From Platynereis dumerilii (Eukaryota > Annelida > Polychaeta > Phyllodocida > Nereididae), in NCBI GenBank assembly GCA_026936325.1, contig JAPTHN010000004.1, positions 48,573,289-48,637,288 on the forward strand: 64,000 bases of DNA, read 5' to 3'. The notes under the pieces were generated by a model. That model ran no database searches. It saw only the letters and a program-made list of their open reading frames with translations, and was not told the origin of the DNA. Positions within the stretch are counted from its first letter, which is position 1; each line of letters starts with the position of its first letter. Both the position numbers and the translations under genes were made by a program. Below, one piece after another: positions 1-13,900 of the stretch.

Positions 1-342
1 ACAAATTCACCATTTCTAAAGATACTTGGAAATCTCTGCTGTCCGTACTCAAAAAATTAATCACAGACCAAAACATTTTTCAGAGCCTTAATTCCATGAA
101 AAACAGTTTTACTTTTAACCCTTTTCTATATTAATTGCTAGTCTACACTCTGAATTACAAGAAAAAGTCAGTTCCATTAATGTCCAATCAGAAAAAAACA
201 TTGTTTTCCACTGCTGGACTAAAAATAGCATGCAATGCATGCACCGTGTCCTCGAGCAATTTAATAACCTTTATAACTCAATGGGATATGATCATTACAT
301 TAACACATCTCTATAAATTGTTAAAAGTTGCATTCTATCTGT

Positions 343-412
343 AGATCTATCAATCTACCTATCAATCTATCTGTCTATCTGTCTATGTGTCTATCTGTCT
401 ATCTGTCTATCT
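343..412. repeat. (TCTATCTG)n microsatellite
   Basis: Imperfect runs of TCTATCTGTCTATC, part of P450-A intron 3. Confidence 0.85.
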
Positions 413-1735
413 TTATTAATTGACTGAAGCATAAATCTCAGGTTGTGGTGCACCCCACTTTGTCTCAGGGCGGAAGGGCCAAAGGGAAGAAGAAGAAGAT
501 GCTTCTCAGAAATCGTCTGCTAAGCAAGGAGGAATTTGGGGGATTAAAGTTAAATATTTAGAGCAGTGAGACATAAGATTAAAGCCAGGGCATCTAGTGC
601 AACAGTGTAAACACTGGGCATCATAATGGCATCATAACTTTGGGTTGTTCTTGCATCTGTGAAATGCTTTTCGATCCACACTAACTTTGATATGACAATC
701 CCATTGATGACGACAAAGGGCCCGAGGCCCTGCTCTCGGACACAAAAACCATAAGATATTGGAACAGCGCCCCTGGTGGAAATTCCCAGAATTAGGAACC
801 TGCAACCTCCTCACAGTCATACTCGCCCTAGCGGAGAGCCAGTTCGTTAGAACTGGCACTCGCATTTGACGCTTCACACTGATAGGGTGCAAGGATATCT
901 GCCCTCTCACTCATGTAAACAGTGTACACCTCCGAGGAAATAGTCCTGTGGCACCTGTTAGTTTTCCTGACTGGAAAGAATGGTTGATGTTAAAGTCATC
1001 CCAGATTAACTGTGAAAGTCCCACTGACACTGGAAACACTGCAGGCAAGTGTTGACATCTCGCACGACAATTTGAAGAATCAGTCAGCATGGTTGGCTTG
1101 TTTACCACGTTTCATGATGGCGGCCGTTGCAACAGATAGAAGCCCCTTCCCAGAATCCTTAGCATATACGAGTGACGGATTCCCTCCGAGAATCCGAGCA
1201 AGTGCGAGTTTGCCTCACAGTCCCTTGAAACTGAGAACTGCATGGTGCTGCCATCTGCCACACAGTTCCTTTAAGGCACCTTAGGACGGGTCCAATGTTT
1301 TCAATCGCATGTGTCTGCTAGACAGCCACAGCCTGATTCTAAAAATCCCGTTGACAGTAAACACTGCATATAATATTACAATGTATTACTTATGCAGCAA
1401 ATGAGAAAAGGACATGAACAGACATCTTAAAAAATTGCCTGGCGGTCGGCCTGGCTTTGCACTCTACAGGGAGCTACCACCTTGTTGCAGTATGAATTAT
1501 CCTTTTTTAAGCAATTAAAGTGGCATATTTCAGTTATTTCCTCCGCCTGGCCAATTTTCTGTGGTAAGGTTGCCATGGAAACTGAAAATTTTCTCAGCAG
1601 AACTGACAAACATGCAAAAAAATATTTTTAAAATCAGCCTCAAACATCAGGTAGCACAAAGCAATAAGCTTTGCAGGACATGCAAAGTGCAATTTAGTTT
1701 TAAAGAATGGTTGCCAGGGAGCAGGAAGGAAAAAT

Positions 1736-1751
1736 GGTTACCATGGCAACC
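1736..1751. promoter_or_regulatory. X-box-like palindrome GGTTACCATGGCAACC
   Basis: The sequence is a near-perfect palindrome matching the RFX-factor X-box (GTTNCCATGGNAAC). A second, one-sided match (GTTGCCATGGAAAC) lies at 1569-1582. The motif match is direct; any role is inference, since copies also occur inside a transposable element at 10653 and 11318. Confidence 0.35.
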
Positions 1752-1936
1752 AAAAGTATTTTCCAGAATGCCCACAACATGTAAATTAAAGTTCAACACC
1801 TTAGGAACCACTGTGCCAAATTTCATAACTTTATCAAAAAGTGCAGAATTGTTTTGAAAATCTGCCGTACTATATTGCGATCAAGTGACTTTGTTGCGCA
1901 CAAATTGAATGTTTTCTACACTGTTATCATTTTCAG

Positions 1937-4900
1937 GATGTGTTCATAAAGGACAACTTACCAAAATCAAAGTTTATCCACCAGCAAGTCCACACATGTC
2001 TCGGAACAAGGTATATATCATGTCATGTGTATTGCATATTGGTAATTTTACGTGTGTATGAATCGCACTCTGGCATTATCGGATGCTAATTTACCAAAGT
2101 CTTTTTTAATTACTTTCTGAAAGTTTTTCAGCATGCTTGCTTGTTAAAAAAGCCTGTTTGTCTGTTGGCCCAGCATGTCATATCATGATTCTTGCTTCAT
2201 GCAGTTGCAGTAGGCCTATTAAGTTACTATTAATTCAATAAATTTTAATTTTCTCTTCAATTCAGGCTTGTTGGCTCTTCGATGATCACAGAACCAGATA
2301 ATGCAAAGTGGGCCAAGAAAAGGCAGGAGTACAACCCAGCATTTTTCAAATCGTAAGTTATAAATTGTTTGTAATAATTATTTTAGATTAAAATATCTTC
2401 TCAGCTGGCAAGTCTACATGTCATGTATATGTAGGGGAGAGTGAGGCACAGGTAGACACTTTTTTTATCTTCAAGTGTTCCAAAAGGTTGGCAGTGACCA
2501 GTTTAATGAGATCAGGTCCACATTATAGATAATGAAGTTGGGTGTATTGTCCAGTAGTTTCAGGTTCCTACCTTTTACAAGTTTGGAGAAATTTTGAGTT
2601 ACGTCCATGCTCGTTAAGTGTCTCACTATGCCTGTGGATGAGGCACAGTGTGACAGCAGGCGGGGCACAGTGAGACAGGGCATCTGTGCCATAACCGCCG
2701 ATCCTCAGATCCTGCGGTATTGTTCTATCAATTGTTGCCACAGAAACTATTGTACTCTAATAAAAGCAGCTGGCTAGGTGATTTTTTAGGTCCTTTTTTG
2801 AGCATGTTTCGAAACTTCATCGCACAGGACACATGCACGACTTATTTAACCTGCCGCACCTGTTACACACTAATCAATGTTCTTCTCTGATGCTCCCCTT
2901 TGGATATGACTCACTAAAATCAGTAGTTTGTAGCAGGTATTTTGTTTTTAATAGTGAATTGTGAGCCATGCATTACATTCAGGTCGTTTCAAGTGTAATT
3001 TGTGATGTCTCACTGTGCCCCGCCTCAAACTGTCTTACTGTGCCCCACGCAGCTCTCTTTATAACATTTTTGAATCCTGTGGACCGGATGCCTGCATTGT
3101 GGATCATCATCACACTAAACTAAGACAAATAATCAAGGTTTGAATCCCTGGCAATTGATTTGCATTATACCATTTTTCTTGGGAATTATAACAAAAAGTC
3201 GTTTAGTAAAATTGTTTACTTTTACTGGTTTAAAACCAAAATATTGAAATTCCACTCTCGATATGCTGTGTAGGCATTCAGGATATAGGACAGTCTCCTC
3301 ACTTACTTACTTTTTGTACTATACAAAAGAGGATGATCTGTAAACAGTACCAGTTAGACGCTACGGGCTTTGTCTCACTGTGTCTGCCGTCTCGCTGTGT
3401 CCCGCTCTCTCCTACTCTATATCTTTGACACTGTTCTATAAATTTGTTTGTATGTAATTATTAATTTCCAATATTTCATAATGTAAAGAGGATAGTATTG
3501 GCACCATATTCTCAGCATGTTGTTTCCGTTGGATAAACGACTCCTATTCTTCAACTCTGTTTTGCAATGAATATGCTTTTTTTTTGCTATTCCGGCAAAG
3601 ACTCATGAGCATTTCTGGCAACTAAATAGCATGCTGGATTGGTTAGTTGGGCAGTTAGTATTTTGGGCTGTAACAGTTGAAAAGTTATTAGAATGTGACA
3701 AGGGTTTCTCATTTCACAGAATAACTGTAAATCACAAAATGATCTTTTTTCGATCCAGATCCTTGAAAGACCTGATGTCGGAATTCAACAGTGTCGGAAA
3801 TCAGTTTGTCGAGGTCCTTGGCCATTTTGCTGACAGGGGACAACAGATTGAAATTGCGAGTTGGCTCCAGAGAGCTGCCCTCTCAATTATTTGCAGGGTA
3901 TGACACTAATGCATTGTACTCAGATAGTTTTTCAATCATATTATATGTATGTACATGTAAGTTGGAGCTACTGTTTGGCGGTTCCTAAAGTTCTATATAC
4001 TGATTTGAATGTGATGAGCTTGACAATAGTTGTCTGCCCATGAGATATATGACAAAATCAAGTAGGTTTGGCAAAATGATATTTTTTGCATAAATATGTA
4101 TTAAACGAGTTTGATATGTCCAGTGTATTGTTCAACAGCTATATGGTGTACATCTTTTCAAACAAAATTAAAATCAAGTAGTTGTTTTTTTTTTTTTAAT
4201 TGCTTGTCTGGAGATTTCTACCATCATGCATGACTTTCTTCGGACAACTAGAAAACTTCGGAGCTTGTTACGCTGCAGTGTGTGTACTGGTAATGTCACA
4301 CTGGGTAAAGCCAGAAGAATGGCATGGATCAGTGGCGTGACTGGGGGTCTCGAGGGGGGGACACCTGGGGGGCACACGATTCTCTGGGGGGCACCCACTA
4401 TGCTAATTGTATATTTCAGCTAGAGTCGGAAAGTTCTTATGGGGGCACCTGGGGGGGTACAGGTCCAATATGGGGGGCACGTGCCCTCCCGTGCCCCCCC
4501 CCCCATAGGGACCCCACTGGCTGGGATACACAGAGATAGGGATTTAAGAAGTAATTCTGAAGGTATCAGACAAAGAAATAATGTTGAGGACCTGATTATT
4601 TGTATCATGAGGTTTTTACAATTCTTGCGCTGTATATTTCATAATGATTCAATGCCGAATCTTAATTTTAATCTTGAATCTTCGCAGGTTGGATATGGGA
4701 AGGACCTGGAGGTTTTCACCGAAAAAAGCCCTTTCAACGATGCAGTGGGTGACATGCTCCATATTGTATCACGAACAAGTCGGGATCCTTTGACACGTGT
4801 GAGTAATCATATTTGAATGCAATAGTGACATTAAAATACATATTTTCACCATTGTAAGGTAATGACATTGAACATTTACTATACTCTCCCTTATATACAG

Positions 4901-7900
4901 AAGCATGAAATGAATTGTCAAAAAATCACATTAATAATTTGCTCTTTTTTGACAGTTGTTATTTATCAACCCGAAAATTTGAAAGTTTTCCAAAAATTTG
5001 TTCAAACTTTTTTAAATTAGGTGGCATTCTTGACATTTGAAAGAAGTCTTTCCCAGTAGCCTAATGGTGGGAAGTTAAGATGCAATTTTCTCAAATTGTG
5101 ACATTTCATATATATGTTCTGGGTGCAATATCTTTGGATATAACTTATATATCTCAACATTTGAGGAATCATTTTAAAACCTAATTCCAGCAGGCCAAAG
5201 TCATATCACAGCTAAATATGACAGGAGGATGACTTTGAACTCATTTTGGTAGAGAATGTCACAACAATAATGTGGATATTCTTGAAAGTTTGCTGCAAGA
5301 ATCATGGATCGATGAAAAGAAACCAGTAAATTATTCTTATGTTCCAGTTACCTTTCATGGCTGGAGATATGCCAAATGTGTTTCGCAGAGCTATGGAAGT
5401 TGTTAAGAGTGAAGGGAAAAAATGGACGTCCGAGAGGGAAGCTGCAATAAAAAATAATGACTATGTGCCCCCTGACATCCTAAGCCACACCTTGAAAATG
5501 AAGGGTAAGATATTGGTACAGTGAACCCTGCGTTATAGGACCGCCCCTTCTGCAGTCATTATATGCACTCTTAATGCAAAAGGTTCTTGATGGTATATAT
5601 AAAGAACCAACAGCCGAAAAAAAATTCTAAATTTTTTTAGGGTTCAACTGAATTAAAAAGGTTCAATACTTGGTGGGAAGGCCCTCTGATAGGACCCTAT
5701 GCTCCCAACTTGAGAGAAAGGGATTCCTTGGGGGATTTCAGTGCAGCGGGATCATCTCAGTGTTGTTTTAGTTTGCTGTGCGAACCTTTTTAAAAGTTTA
5801 CTAATGAACCTTTTAGGGTTCCTTGTCTATACCACTTATAGAACCCTTAAAGGTTCCATATGAAACCTTTTAGTTAAGAGTGTGGTCTCTTTGGGGGGTG
5901 CAGTCTCTCATGGTGGTGCTAGAAATACTACTTAGTGCGGGAGGAAAGCGGTCACATATCGCAAGTCAGTCTTACAACCGAGAGTTTTATAATACAGGTA
6001 CCACTTTATCTGGATATATAGTTTTGGATATATATATATATATATATGTCATTTATTTCATACACAAATCATACAGTAATTGTACAGAAATGGTATATAA
6101 TCAAATGTATAAAAAACAGGTATCACAGACATTATAAAAGCGTATAACAGAGAAAGAAAAAAAAAATGCATTATTAAAATCATCACATTGTGCACAAGGC
6201 AAAAATTATGTTAAAAACTTCATCTTTGCTAAAACCTGGTAACGTACAATGTCTTAGTTCTAAAATCTGTTTAACAATTAAGATATCTCTTTCTTCACGT
6301 TGGGATAAAAAGCTTTTCTTGATGGCCATGGAACTGAGACACAAAATATTAGTGATATCACAGTGTACAATTTTGGAGATTATTCTCAAATTAGCTCCTA
6401 TCACTGTATTTGCTTTAAGGATACTAAGATTACACAGGTCGACCGCTCGGCGCAAAAAGGGTCTTAGTGGAAAAATGGAGTTATGAGAAAAAAGCCTTTT
6501 ACTTTTGAACAGTTGTTTTTAGTTCTCGCTCGGTCAATACTGGTCCGATTTCGATGATTTTTGGTATGTAAATTCATATAGACATTGTCTACAAATATAT
6601 GTAAAAATAATGATATTAATATAATTGCTTTTCATGAAATAAGACCAATGCTCCTTCTTGCATGAAACAAAGCATCATCAGTGGCGCATAGATGCACTAA
6701 GCTCCTTTTTGCACCAACTCGTTTCGGTGCAAAAAGGAGCTTAGTGCTAGTATTTTAACTATCATTGTTAAGTAAATTTCAGTGCTAAAAGGTGCATAAC
6801 AGCACTATGCTCCTTATTGCATTAGTGAAATTGTCTAATGGCAGAGACAAAAAGGGACAATAATAACTTGGAAATTCCACTTTATTCCACAAATAGTGTC
6901 ATCCTACACTTTGACCTGTAATATCTCCTTCAGTTTAACTCACTTTGTTCTAATATTCACAGATGTTAATCCTAAGGTCTTGAACTTTCGAAAAATGCAA
7001 TAATTCAAAAAGGGACTTAGTGGCACTAAGTCCCTTCTTGCGCTCAGCGGTCGAGGTATTTTACCTTAACATTATCTGACTTCAACATTGTTTGTACTAA
7101 TTTTAAAAATCTTGACTGAACCTGCTCTAATGCACTTAAGGAGTCCTTAAAGATTGGTAAAAATCTAGTGTGAGTACAATTCGGCAAATTAAGTAGCCTG
7201 TGTATACACCTATTCCACATAGTTTGAAATTCATGCATATGCTTATCCAATAAATTCCAACTTTGGCATCCATAAAAATGTGCACATTTAGAATTAAATA
7301 TAGCTTTGATCACATCATCTTTACATTCACCCAAAGTACACAGCACATAATTTACTCGCTGCACCATATCACTCTTTTTCATTCTAATTTCAGTATTCTC
7401 TGACATATTACAGTCAAGATAAGTACCCAGGTGTTTCACAGATGACACCCATTTAAGATCTTCATTACACAGTTTCACATTTGGTGAAATTATATTTTTC
7501 CTGCTAAAACTCATACACACCGTTTTCTGTGGATTGTACTGAACACTATAATCATCCGAGAATCTTTAACATACACTTAACATCTCCTTCAAACCTACAA
7601 CAGTTGGTGACAAAAGCGTCAAATCATCGGCATAACCAAATGCCCCATAAAAATGGTTTCCTACCCAGCAGCCTATGCCTGTTCTCTCAAGTTCAATTAA
7701 TAATTCATCAATATATACACAGAATAAAATTGGCGATATAATGCCACCCTGCCTAATATACTTCTAAGACATACTTCCAAAAAATGTACTCGTATTAACT
7801 TATCAAACTTATATCATGCCAATTTTTGACTATGCTTGTTCTGTCTGGGGTTGTTCATCTAATAATGTAGAGAATATTCAAAGATTACAAGATAGAGCTG

Positions 7901-10900
7901 CACGTATAATTACTGGAAATTTTGATATTATTAATTATAGAGGAGTTGATATTGTAAAAAGTTTAAAATGGCAAACCATACATGAAAGAGTTGACTATTT
8001 CTTAATTGTGTTTATGTACAATTGTATTTATGGTAATACCAATCCGTATCTCTGTAATTCAGTAGTAATGGCGTGCGAAACAAGTGATCGTTCTACACGA
8101 TTTGATGATAAACTGTTTGTTGATGTACCTTTCTGTCGTACAAATGCAATGAAAAGATCATTTTTATGTAGAGGTTCGTTAGCTTGGAACAAATTACCTG
8201 GTTATTTACAGAATGCTAATAATGTTGAAATATTTAAAAAAATGTACAAGAGATATGTAATGCAGTAGACACTAATATATATATAAGTAAAAAAGTACTC
8301 CAGTATATTATATGAATGGCCAACACTGCTTTATTTTTATCATAAAATTTTATTGTAATATTTCATTCTCATCTTGATATCATATATTGTTATTTTATTG
8401 TTATTTTTATTCATACTGGACCACAGTAAAAACTACTTTGTAGATGTGTTATCCAGAATAAACATATTCTTAAATAAATAAATACCATTTGTGGTGGAAA
8501 ATGGTTCTGAATATGTTCCTTGCCATCTTGTTCTCATCTTTTGGCGTTTATACATATCTAATATTGCTCTAACAATTATTGCTGGAATCCCTCTATCTAT
8601 TAACAATTTAAACAGTTTGTCATACCTCACAAGATCGAATGCTTTAGACGCATCAACAAAACATGAATAAACATCTGTGTTATGATTGACATAATGCCGA
8701 ACTACCTCTTTCAACATTAATGTGCACATGACAGTACTATGGTTCTCTTTAAATGCATATTGCATATTACTGGTATTAAGCATTGGCCTGTACCTCTGAA
8801 TTATACCAATATCAAGCAATTTAGCAATAGAATTACAAAGAACAATACCTCTATAATTGCTACTAGTACATGGGTTACCTTTACTATCTTTAGGTATAGA
8901 CTCAATAGTGCCCATCAACAGGTCTGCAGGTTGATATCCATGAGTTAACACAGCAGTAAACAACAATGACAATTGCTTGAAAAATTCTTATCCCTAGTTG
9001 CATATCATTTCCCTTTGTATCCCTCATAATTTCAGAACAAAATCTTTAGCTATAATTATATAAAAGTGTCAATGAAAATTCAAGTAGAAAATTTTTCAGG
9101 GTCAGCCTGAAGACACGTACAACATATCAAACTTGCGACAAATGTTGTTAAAATGATTATATTCAGAATTAAATGATTGACTAATGTGTTGTCAAAGATT
9201 TGTCTTGTGAATTTCAGAAAAGGGCATTCTTGATCACAACGATGACATCTTGGATGACTTTGTCACCTTCTTTTTAGCTGGTGAGCATAATCTTTCCCTA
9301 TTTTACGGTGCTTTTAGTTCTACTAAAATAAATATTCTACATGAGTGTGAGGTCGCATTTAGTCACACAATTTCAGCTGTCTTCAGCTAGGACTGCAGTC
9401 AATTTTATAACGGATACATATTAATACTATCATTAAGTCAAGTTCACCCTTTTAGGTCACGAAACGACAGGCAACACCATGAGTTTCATGCTAATGGAAG
9501 CTGGAAGGCATCCTGTGGTTTTGAAAAGGTGAGAACTTAAACGCAAATTAAATATATAAATGCAATGCCAACTGTAATATTTTGTAGTGAGTGTTTATGT
9601 GGATACTTTGCAAGTTTGAAACCTCTGATTGAATTGGCAGTTGAAATAATGAGTTGACTGTGGGGAGGTTCGATTTAGAGACAAATTTGAATCTGGAACA
9701 AAATGTTCTCTCCACAGTCTGGAGTTCTTGGACCAAAAGAATCTGTCAATATGTAAAGGGTTCAGTTTAGATTATATCACTACGTATGTATTATATAGTA
9801 AAAGTGTACTCATTACTTACAAACTTTTCTTCAACTATTTTGACAGGCTCTATGAAGAAGTGGATGAAGTGGTAGGCCAGAAACCTCACATCAGCCTAGA
9901 AGACATCAATAAATTGGATTACATGAACTTGGTTTGGAAGGAGACGCTTCGCTTGTATCCAATTGTTGCTCAAGTAATCCGTGAAGTAGACAGACCTGGG
10001 TTCAAAATTGATGGCAAGGATGTACCTAAGGGGACGATAATTGCGGTAAGTAGGGTAAGGTGGGGTAAATCCGCCCCCTTGAGGAGAAAAAGTTCCCTCA
10101 TGGCCTTAAATATAGTCTACAATAAACATTTCTCATGCAGATTAGTGCTACTAGATCTAGAGATTAATGAAACACAAAGATTGTCCTGTAACATAGTTTT
10201 GTTGTGACTGGAACTGGGAAGGAAGCCAAGCAACTGACCACTAAGCAATTTCAATGTGCAACTGAAACTTTAAAAACTGAGGTGTTTTGCAGGAAAATTT
10301 TGTATGAAAAAAAAACTTATTGTCATAAATTGCAACGTTTCTTCCACTACTTTACGTGTTCAAGATATTTCACCAATCAAGATAATGCATCTTTAGAAAA
10401 TGGCAACTCATATTTTTCTAGTAGTCGGGGCAATTCCGACCCTTGTCGATGGGGCAAACCCGCCCCCTCTTATTCTCATGTTAAAAACATATAACCGCGA
10501 GATACGAGGGGTGGTCAGAAAGTTCGGGGCTTTTTTTGCATAGACACTTATTTTTAATTTAGAACATGAATTTTTCACAGGATAAAATTCAGCATATTTG
10601 GAATCGATTCCCAATTTTTTGGACAATTTAGACATTTCTAAGTCATTCTGTGGTTGCCATGGAAACTGAAACAGTTAGTCTGGGCAGGTAATACTGAAAC
10701 CAAGAAAGCCAGAGACCTCTCTCTATCACTTGTATTAGTGAGTTTGACCATATCTGATATAAGAAATATAAAAATAGCCTTTAAAAATACTTCAAAGCTC
10801 ACCAAAAGCATTAATTCATACACCTGACTCATTGAAGTAAATGTCCCTCAAAGTCCTCTAAACAAAGTTCTTTGGAAGCATTTCAGTCATCCAAAGCCTT

Positions 10901-13900
10901 TTCTCCTCCAGTGCCTGAAACTCTGGCCCTCATGGACTGAAGTACTGAAAAACCAGGACTTATGTTAAGCAACACATCAAAGGAATAGCTTGGATGGATA
11001 ATGCTGTCCATCTTGGTTTCTTGTTCAACCAGTGAATCCATGCTTTCACAAGTCCTTATGTAGTCAGGGAAACACATCCCTGCCGCTGGAATTTCCCTTG
11101 CTAAATCTGGCATGCATGAGCGCTTTCCTACATGGGTTCAGTATAAGAATACACATATTTAGTGTGCTTGAAAGTATATTTAGAAGCTAATTTTATATTT
11201 CTTGTATCAAATATTTCCAATCTCACTAATACAAGTGACAGAGAGAAGTCTCTCACAGTCACACTATGTTGGATTTCTTGGTTTCAGTATTACCTGCCCC
11301 GACTAGCTGAACTTTCAGTTTCCATGGCAACCAAAGAATGACTTAGAAATGTCCAGAAATTTTGGGAATCCATTCCAAATATGTTGAATTTTACCCGGCG
11401 AAAAATTCATAGTTCTAGATCGAAAATAAGTGTCCACATAAAAAAAAGCCTCGAACTTTCTGAATGCCCCTCGTATGGTTTATAAGTCACTCTGTTTTGC
11501 CATTTAGCACCATTGATAGTGATTATGAGTTGAATTGAGATGATGTTAAGAATTTAGCCATGCTTTATTGTATGTTGAATGTGTCATATGCAAACTTTTT
11601 CTGATGGCACAAATAAATTGATGAAACAATCCTTGCACATTGGTAAATACACCATAGAGAATCAGTGCTTTACTGGGGAATAGAATTTACTTAAGAAGCC
11701 AACTTTTTCTTGTCATTTGTCAACCAACTTGAAGGGCGCCCGGGCGGATTTGCCCCACACTTTTGGGGCAAATCCGACCCCTAAGACTGAACTTTGATAT
11801 TGTGATGTCAGCTAAAAGGTGTCAAATTACAGCATGTAACTTTCCAGATATGTTCAGATGTATTCATTCTTTGATTTCCTGAAGTAAAATTGATGTTTTT
11901 CAAAAAGGTAAGGGACTGAGCAACGAATATATGCGAAAAGGGGGGCGGATTTCCGCCACCTTACCCTACTTTCCTGCGACTCTCAGTTTAGAGTATTTTG
12001 TATCGATCTAAGATGGATTACTTTGGAATTCATCTTACAGTTGGCAGCAAAATTATTCAACCCCTTTGTATTTTCCCATTGAATTCAATAGTTGACAAGT
12101 CTTGCAAAAATGAGGGCAGTGACATGAGCATGTATCAAATCATGTAAAAAAACATAACATCACATATTAGACAACATAATGCAGAACTTCTGTGAAGGAG
12201 ACCTAGATTTGATAGGCAGTTTGCATTTCCGATTCGGGTCAAACATTTGCGAAATTATTCAAACCCCTTCCTTCCATTGGAATAGCATTGGAGCAGGGGG
12301 TTGAATAATTTTTCAATAGTTGTGACCCATATGTGAAATGGAGCCTGCCATTCGTATTTAGTTATACCTCACAGCAGATTTTCTATATTTCATCTAGTAT
12401 GTGATGCTATCATACTTTTTATGATTTGATATATTCTGATGTCACTACACTCATTTTTGGAAAACCTGTTTACTATTGGAGTCTATGAGAAAACATCAAA
12501 GGGGTTGAATAATTTTGCTGCCAGGTGTAGCTGTAACAACTTCCTTTACTCTACATTGCAGCTCAGCACCTTCATGGCTTCAAGGATGCCCGATTACGTT
12601 CCTAACCCCCTGGAGTTCAATCCAGAGAGATTCAAGCTAGACTCTCATGACAAGTAAATATATTACATTTAATTAAAGAAGAAGTAAATGTTTTTTAGCT
12701 TCTCGGATCTTGATGAGGTACTTTTCCCCGAGATCGGTAAGTAGAACCAAGAATTAAAAGGCTGTCATGATAATCTCACTTTTTCATGGGTTCAATCAAT
12801 TAAACATTTTTTTGGTTGGCTGAATATCCGTTGTGTCAGTTGGCCCGAGAAGCGAAAATAAATTATTTTAGGCCCAAACTCTGAAAACCAACAAGCAGAC
12901 AGCACACTGTGTCTTCCCAGCTTGTATGGACATGAAAAGTCAGACGGGGGCTTTTCTTGTTGTAAATGGGTCAAAATTTGATAAGTCTGAAATTCTTGTC
13001 TCCGGTGCTTAACAATAACTCATGATGGCAGGAAGACCAATGGAGGACCTCTTGTTGTCATTTGTCATAGACAAGGATATTAGCAAAAATTTTAACACAA
13101 AAAATATGTGGCAGAATATTTTTATCCCATCCAAAAATAGCATTGAAGTGGCCTACCCCCCTGAAAATGGCCTGTCTCCAACAACATTTTCTTTGAAAGA
13201 TCGTATCACAATAGCTAGTACAGGATCCTAATTCAATTAAACTCTTCCATACATGGAGACTTGACTGTCAGTCTTCTAAAATCTGGTCACCAATAGCTGA
13301 AATAATATTCTGTATAAGAGCAGGAGGTTGTTGTGTCAATGTCTCCAATATTATTAGCATCGCGCCGAATTTGTTTCTTAATAAAAATTAAAGGGACACA
13401 CATTCTGTGAGAAAACTTTGTGTCTCATGTTGTCTGAGAACCCAAGAAAATAACTGAACTATCTGTAGCTCTGTACCAACTTGTTAGAGTTTTTCTGTTG
13501 GCATGTCAGTTGTCCTATCTCAATTTGTCATTAGCAAACGCCTTGCCACTCTATTTTAACTACATATTTCTGGACCAAAATCTCTGTGAACATGTGTCTA
13601 GTGTTCATAAGGTCATTGCGTGCACATATTGCCAGACTGCCAGTTTTCTACTGGTCCCTGCAAAGATTTTTACTGTAATTATTATCATCAGCATCATGCT
13701 GTCATTAGCATCATGTCAAAAATGGCTTATTGCCTTTACCTCACTAAAATTTTGTTTTAGGTGACTGGAGTTGAAATCAGTTGAATATATATTATCAATG
13801 AATGTTTCAACAGACTATTACATAACATTTTTGCATTTTTCTTGCATCTGACATGCTTAGTATGAAGTTTGATGCTTTTCTGAAACTACTAACCAAATAT

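Larger units (their letters stand above)
1..1936. other. Intron 3 of P450-A (partial), unclassified repeats
   Basis: No exon found. About 343-412 is an imperfect (TCTATCTG)n microsatellite. At 839-858 there is a short perfect hairpin (GCCAGTTC, 4-nt loop, GAACTGGC). About 1218-1275 matches 24142-24196 in intron 3 of P450-B (TTGAAACTGAGAACTGCATG...), and 1880-1936 matches the sequence before exon 4 of P450-B, so this is the paralogous intron. Two RFX-type X-box palindromes lie at 1569-1582 and 1736-1751. Confidence 0.6.
6025..8990 (-). pseudogene. LINE A: 5'-truncated, interrupted non-LTR retrotransposon
   Basis: Minus-strand reverse transcriptase of a non-LTR element. The upstream part (8990-8486) has IPKDSKGNPCTSSNYRGIVL, the FKENHST block, and the FVDASKAFDLV catalytic block. 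The next part (7755-7055) has QGGIISPILFCVYIDELL and the YADD box (FGYADDLTLLSP, from ~7632), followed by an in-frame TAA (~7570) and then the LGTYLDC and post-RT region. The last part (6438-6183) continues the C-terminus, and an A-rich 3' end with AATAAA and an (AT)n tail ends near 6025. LINE B splits it at the NG(I)RQGG motif, and a 608-bp MITE interrupts the C-terminus. It is absent from P450-B intron 8, so it inserted after the duplication. Clade not resolved (jockey/CR1-like group). Confidence 0.85.

Noticed and set aside
1-1936. Exons 1-3 of P450-A
   Set aside because: Searched for WAHQYGKSF- and SFLFGHM-like coding with splice sites; none found, so they are taken to lie upstream.
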